The position numbers and the translations under genes are program-made. Below are positions 61,382 to 64,000 of a stretch of 64,000 nucleotides of DNA, piece by piece (position 1 is the stretch's first letter; the number at the start of each line of letters is the position of its first letter). Location: assembly GCA_021155965.1 (NCBI GenBank), contig JAJNBJ010000005.1, positions 124,001 through 188,000 on the forward strand, given 5' to 3'. This DNA comes from Flavipsychrobacter sp. (GTDB taxonomy: Bacteria > Bacteroidota > Bacteroidia > Chitinophagales > Chitinophagaceae). The notes beneath the pieces are model-generated. The model saw only the letters and a program-made list of their open reading frames with translations. It did no database searches and was not told the origin of the DNA.

Positions 61382-62032
61382 CTATATCATTCCCAGGTCA
61401 AAATCCTCCAAACTCTTCAGTTTTGCATCCGCGATCGAAAAACGTGGATCATCAAAATGCAGGTCGTCTGGAATAGCTATTACTTTCATTCTTGCTGCTT
61501 TACCTGCTATTACACCATTCACAGAATCCTCTAATACAAGGCATTCGTTATGCTTAGCACCTAATTCTTTAGCGCTATAGAGGAATACGGCAGGGTGCGG
61601 CTTGCCCATTTCTACCACATCAGCCGATGTGATCACGTCAAAATACTTAGCTATATCAAAATGCTCCACGAGGGCGTCTATCATATGCTTTGGAGAAGAT
61701 GATGCAAGGCCAATTTTATATTTATGCTTCCTGAGTAATTGCAATGTCTTTTCCACCCCATCCAGTATCCTGCCGCTGTTCTTCGACGAAGCTATAATAT
61801 CGTCCAGTATCTCATCAGCCACCTCTTTCGATGTTTTACCCTCCCATGGATAATGAATAGCCCAGTGGTCGGTCACTTCATATATACGCAATCCCGTAGT
61901 CTCTTTAAATTTCGCCCTGGTGATAGGTATTTTATGTTTCTCCGCTACCTTCAGCATACTTACACCCCATAATGGTTCAGTATCCAGCAGCAACCCATCC
62001 ATATCGAATAAAACGGTATTTATCATAGTCAT
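61382..62032 (-). CDS. HAD family sugar phosphatase (HxpB/YniC-like)
   Basis: A 216-residue HAD hydrolase, subfamily I. The nucleophile motif FDMDGLLLDTEPLW has Asp10 and Asp12; motif II is LASSSPKH; the Lys is in VEMGKPHPAVF; motif IV is LVLEDSVNGVIAG. The wording closely resembles E. coli YniC (HxpB), which dephosphorylates 2-deoxyglucose-6-phosphate and hexitol phosphates, and also beta-phosphoglucomutases. It converges with the DinB-like gene, 1 nt apart. Confidence 0.88.
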   Translation of the reverse strand: MTMINTVLFDMDGLLLDTEPLWGVSMLKVAEKHKIPITRAKFKETTGLRIYEVTDHWAIHYPWEGKTSKEVADEILDDIIASSKNSGRILDGVEKTLQLLRKHKYKIGLASSSPKHMIDALVEHFDIAKYFDVITSADVVEMGKPHPAVFLYSAKELGAKHNECLVLEDSVNGVIAGKAARMKVIAIPDDLHFDDPRFSIADAKLKSLEDFDLGMI

Positions 62033-62164
62033 TTAGCTCTCGCAAAAGTACTTACTGGCTTCAACTTACGCCTGCTGTTTTTAAACATATTCCTTTTATT
62101 AAATGTTTAGTGATTTTTCGGGTGAAATTTGGTTAAAAACAACCCTAAATCCCGCTTCAAATGC

Positions 62165-62172
62165 TATTTTTG
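62165..62172 (+). promoter_or_regulatory. -7 box (TATTTTTG) for the M16 peptidase pair
   Basis: A perfect TAnnTTTG, 19 nt before ATG 62192. There is no TTG at the expected -33 distance. It disfavours the longer frame starting at 62129. Confidence 0.45.
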
Positions 62173-62191
62173 CGGCAAATCTCATTTTTAT

Positions 62192-63571
62192 ATGAAGCGG
62201 AAAGCTTTTTACAGTTTGTTGCTGGGCGCATCTTTATTAGCATGTGCAAAACAGGCAACAGCTACCATTAAATTCAAAGAATATACTTTGCCTAACGGCT
62301 TGCATGTCATCCTGCAGGAGGACCATTCTACTCCTATTGTGGCGGTTTCGGTTATGTACCATGTGGGGTCTAAAAACGAAGACCCGCAGCGCACAGGTTT
62401 TGCACACTTCTTCGAGCACCTGCTCTTCGAAGGCAGCGACAACATCAAGCGCGGCGAGTACATGAAATTTATCCAGTCGGCAGGCGGGCAGCTGAATGCC
62501 AATACCACACAAGACCGCACTTTCTATTTCGAAGTGCTGCCATCAAACCAGCTCGAACTTGCCCTATGGATGGAGTCAGAGCGCATGGCACATGCTAAGA
62601 TCGATGCCACAGGCGTGGAAACACAGCGCAAGGTGGTGAAGGAAGAAAAGAAACAGCGCTACGACAATACGCCATATGGCCAGCTCATTAATGTGATCTT
62701 CGAAAATGCCTATGTAAAATACCCTTACCGCTGGAGCCCTATTGGTAAAGAACAATACATAGACCAGGCCACGCTCGATGAGTTCATGAACTTTTATAAA
62801 ACATTCTATGTCCCTAATAATGCCGTGCTGGTAATAGCAGGCGATATTCAGGCAGACCAAACAACCGCACTCATCAGCAAATATTTCGGCGAGATACCTA
62901 AAGGCACAAAGGCAATTCCCCGCCCCACGGAGATAGAACCTGCACAAACAGCAGAAAGGCGTGTTAACTTCTACGACAACGTTCAGCTTCCGGCTATCAT
63001 TTTGGGCTATCACATACCTAAACAGGGTACACCTGACTACTATGCCGTGCAGATGCTTACACAATTACTCTCTCAGGGCAAAAGCTCCCGATTCGAAAAA
63101 GAGATAGTAGACAAACAGGAGAAAGCCGTACAAGCTGCAGCATTCGATTTGGGTAACGAAGATCCTGGCATGGCGATTATGTTGGGTATTGCCAATATGG
63201 GTGTTAAACCTGAAGAACTGGAAAAGGCTATGCTGGATGAGATCGAAAATGTAAAAAAGAATGGTGTTACGGACGAAGAGTATACCAAGCTGCAAAACAC
63301 TGCCGAAAATGACTTTATTTCTCAAAACCAGAAAAATGTGGGCGTTGCCACGAATCTTGCTACCTACTATACTTTCCTGGGTGATGCTAACCTTATCAAC
63401 ACTGAACTGGAACGATATAAGAAAGTAACGAAGGACGATATTAAGCGTGTTGCAACTAAATACCTGACCAAAGAAAACCGCCTGGTGGTGTACTACCTGC
63501 CTAAATCAGAGGAAAAGAAAAAAGATGGCGAAAAAGCGCCCGCAACCAAACCAAACAACGTTAAGAAATAA
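62192..63571 (+). CDS. M16 family zinc metallopeptidase (active subunit)
   Basis: About 459 residues with an N-terminal signal (FYSLLLGASLLACAKQATA; the Cys could be lipidated). The inverted zinc motif H-x-x-E-H is intact in GFAHFFEHLLFEGSD, with the distal Glu region VVKEEKKQRYDN. The second M16 domain contains YHIPKQGTPDYYAVQML and LSQGKSSRFEKEIVDK. M16 peptidases of Bacteroidota work as a pair in the periplasm, with the second subunit lacking zinc ligands; the next gene fits that. A basic low-complexity tail (EKKKDGEKAPATKP) ends the protein. Confidence 0.93.
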   Translation: MKRKAFYSLLLGASLLACAKQATATIKFKEYTLPNGLHVILQEDHSTPIVAVSVMYHVGSKNEDPQRTGFAHFFEHLLFEGSDNIKRGEYMKFIQSAGGQLNANTTQDRTFYFEVLPSNQLELALWMESERMAHAKIDATGVETQRKVVKEEKKQRYDNTPYGQLINVIFENAYVKYPYRWSPIGKEQYIDQATLDEFMNFYKTFYVPNNAVLVIAGDIQADQTTALISKYFGEIPKGTKAIPRPTEIEPAQTAERRVNFYDNVQLPAIILGYHIPKQGTPDYYAVQMLTQLLSQGKSSRFEKEIVDKQEKAVQAAAFDLGNEDPGMAIMLGIANMGVKPEELEKAMLDEIENVKKNGVTDEEYTKLQNTAENDFISQNQKNVGVATNLATYYTFLGDANLINTELERYKKVTKDDIKRVATKYLTKENRLVVYYLPKSEEKKKDGEKAPATKPNNVKK

Positions 63572-63605
63572 TTCATAATTAGCTGATAAGCTTAAAAATA
63601 TTCAA

Positions 63606-64000
63606 ATGAAAAAGATAACATTCTCCATAATTGCAATTGTACTCTTTTCTGCCGCCATAGCGCAGAAACTCGACAGGAGCATAAAACCCAAACCGGGCCC
63701 AGCCCCTGAGATTAAACTGGGCAATACCGAAAGTTTTACTTTGCCTAATGGAATGAAGGTATTTGTTGTTGAGAACCACAAACTACCCACCATTTCATGC
63801 AGCATCCAGTTTGATGTAAATCCAGAACTGCAGGGAAACATGGCCGGCTACCGCGAAATGATGTCTGAACTGCTTACAGCGGGCACGACGACAAGGACGA
63901 AAGAAAAGCTGAACAGCGAGATAGACCAGATGGGCGCCAGCATTAATGTTAGCGACGAGGGAATGTTTGGCAGGGGCATGAAAAAATACATGGGTAAAAT
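63606..64000 (+). CDS. M16 family peptidase-like partner, probably inactive (partial, cut by window end)
   Basis: The first 131 codons of a second M16 protein, starting MKKITFSIIAIVLFSAAIAQ, a signal peptide. The family start SFTLPNGMKVFVVENHKLPT is clear, but where the H-x-x-E-H zinc motif should be, the sequence reads AGYREMMSELLTAGT, without the histidines. It is therefore the non-catalytic subunit typical of two-gene M16 pairs. It starts 34 nt after the active subunit. Confidence 0.88.
   Translation, partial: MKKITFSIIAIVLFSAAIAQKLDRSIKPKPGPAPEIKLGNTESFTLPNGMKVFVVENHKLPTISCSIQFDVNPELQGNMAGYREMMSELLTAGTTTRTKEKLNSEIDQMGASINVSDEGMFGRGMKKYMGK

Noticed and set aside
1-64000. Search by eye for tRNA, rRNA, prophage, integrase and complete insertion sequences
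   Set aside because: No cloverleaf, rRNA-like stretch, integrase or transposase was recognised; a covariance-model scan would be needed to exclude small RNAs.

Overview
The window looks like chromosomal DNA of a Bacteroidota bacterium, most likely from the Chitinophagaceae or a neighbouring Sphingobacteriia-type family. The evidence is six secreted proteins with type IX secretion (T9SS) C-terminal sorting domains, a short primary sigma factor lacking region 1.1, promoter boxes of the Bacteroidota type (TTG-N19-21-TAnnTTTG), a mutY-ssb-gldE gene order, and many signal peptides ending in AQ. No CRISPR array, prophage, complete insertion sequence, rRNA or tRNA gene was found by eye. Genes on both strands are packed closely, with four larger non-coding gaps that hold most of the unusual sequence.

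Layout. 1-10.5 kb: LPS-export permease, orphan N-terminal transketolase half, mutY-ssb-gldE, a MEDS-domain protein, TrmH, a class II Fic protein, the primary sigma factor, a START-like protein and a second LptF/G permease. 10.5-16 kb: a PAP2 phosphatase and an ArnT-like glycosyltransferase run on from the second permease (an envelope or lipid A group), then HD hydrolase, YitT, GlyA and a small antitoxin-like gene. 16-33 kb: T9SS-secreted NHL-repeat, Asp-box and SBBP-type propeller proteins, plus a secreted protein of unknown family with a predicted clan-CD (caspase/CHAT-like) C-terminal domain in an operon with a PPK2 polyphosphate kinase; also 3-hydroxyanthranilate dioxygenase, a CNNM/CBS protein, a methyltransferase and a VWA protein. 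33-41 kb: DedA-like protein, GuaB, two secreted proteins (RraB-like and YiiX-like), a short Bat-type operon (DUF58, BatD-like, BatA) and a Tat-exported aminotransferase. 41-52 kb: T9SS substrates, PdhB, biotin carrier, TerC, DUF4919, ALDH7. 52-64 kb: RecQ, a CX4CH cytochrome/propeller lipoprotein, a GEVED T9SS protein, a MocR regulator divergent from EamA-IlvE-GNAT, a DinB-like protein, HAD phosphatase and an M16 peptidase pair cut by the window end.

The most unusual material is non-coding. Gap 18766-19582 holds two different heptanucleotide tandem arrays and three GGGTATAATTATACC-type palindromes spaced exactly 21 bp apart, directly upstream of the clan-CD-like/PPK2 operon. Gap 49178-49904 holds 22-bp repeats with a GTACCGTCACGGTAC palindrome, a 115-bp element with perfect 20-bp terminal inverted repeats, and an 11-bp TGCGCA array. 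Heptamer arrays recur just upstream of glyA and the DUF58 gene, and a CCCTAAAGGG-type repeat recurs just after stop codons. Several TAnnTTTG boxes sit only 3-6 nt from start codons, which suggests leaderless transcripts. All functions are assigned by reading motifs; no database search was run.
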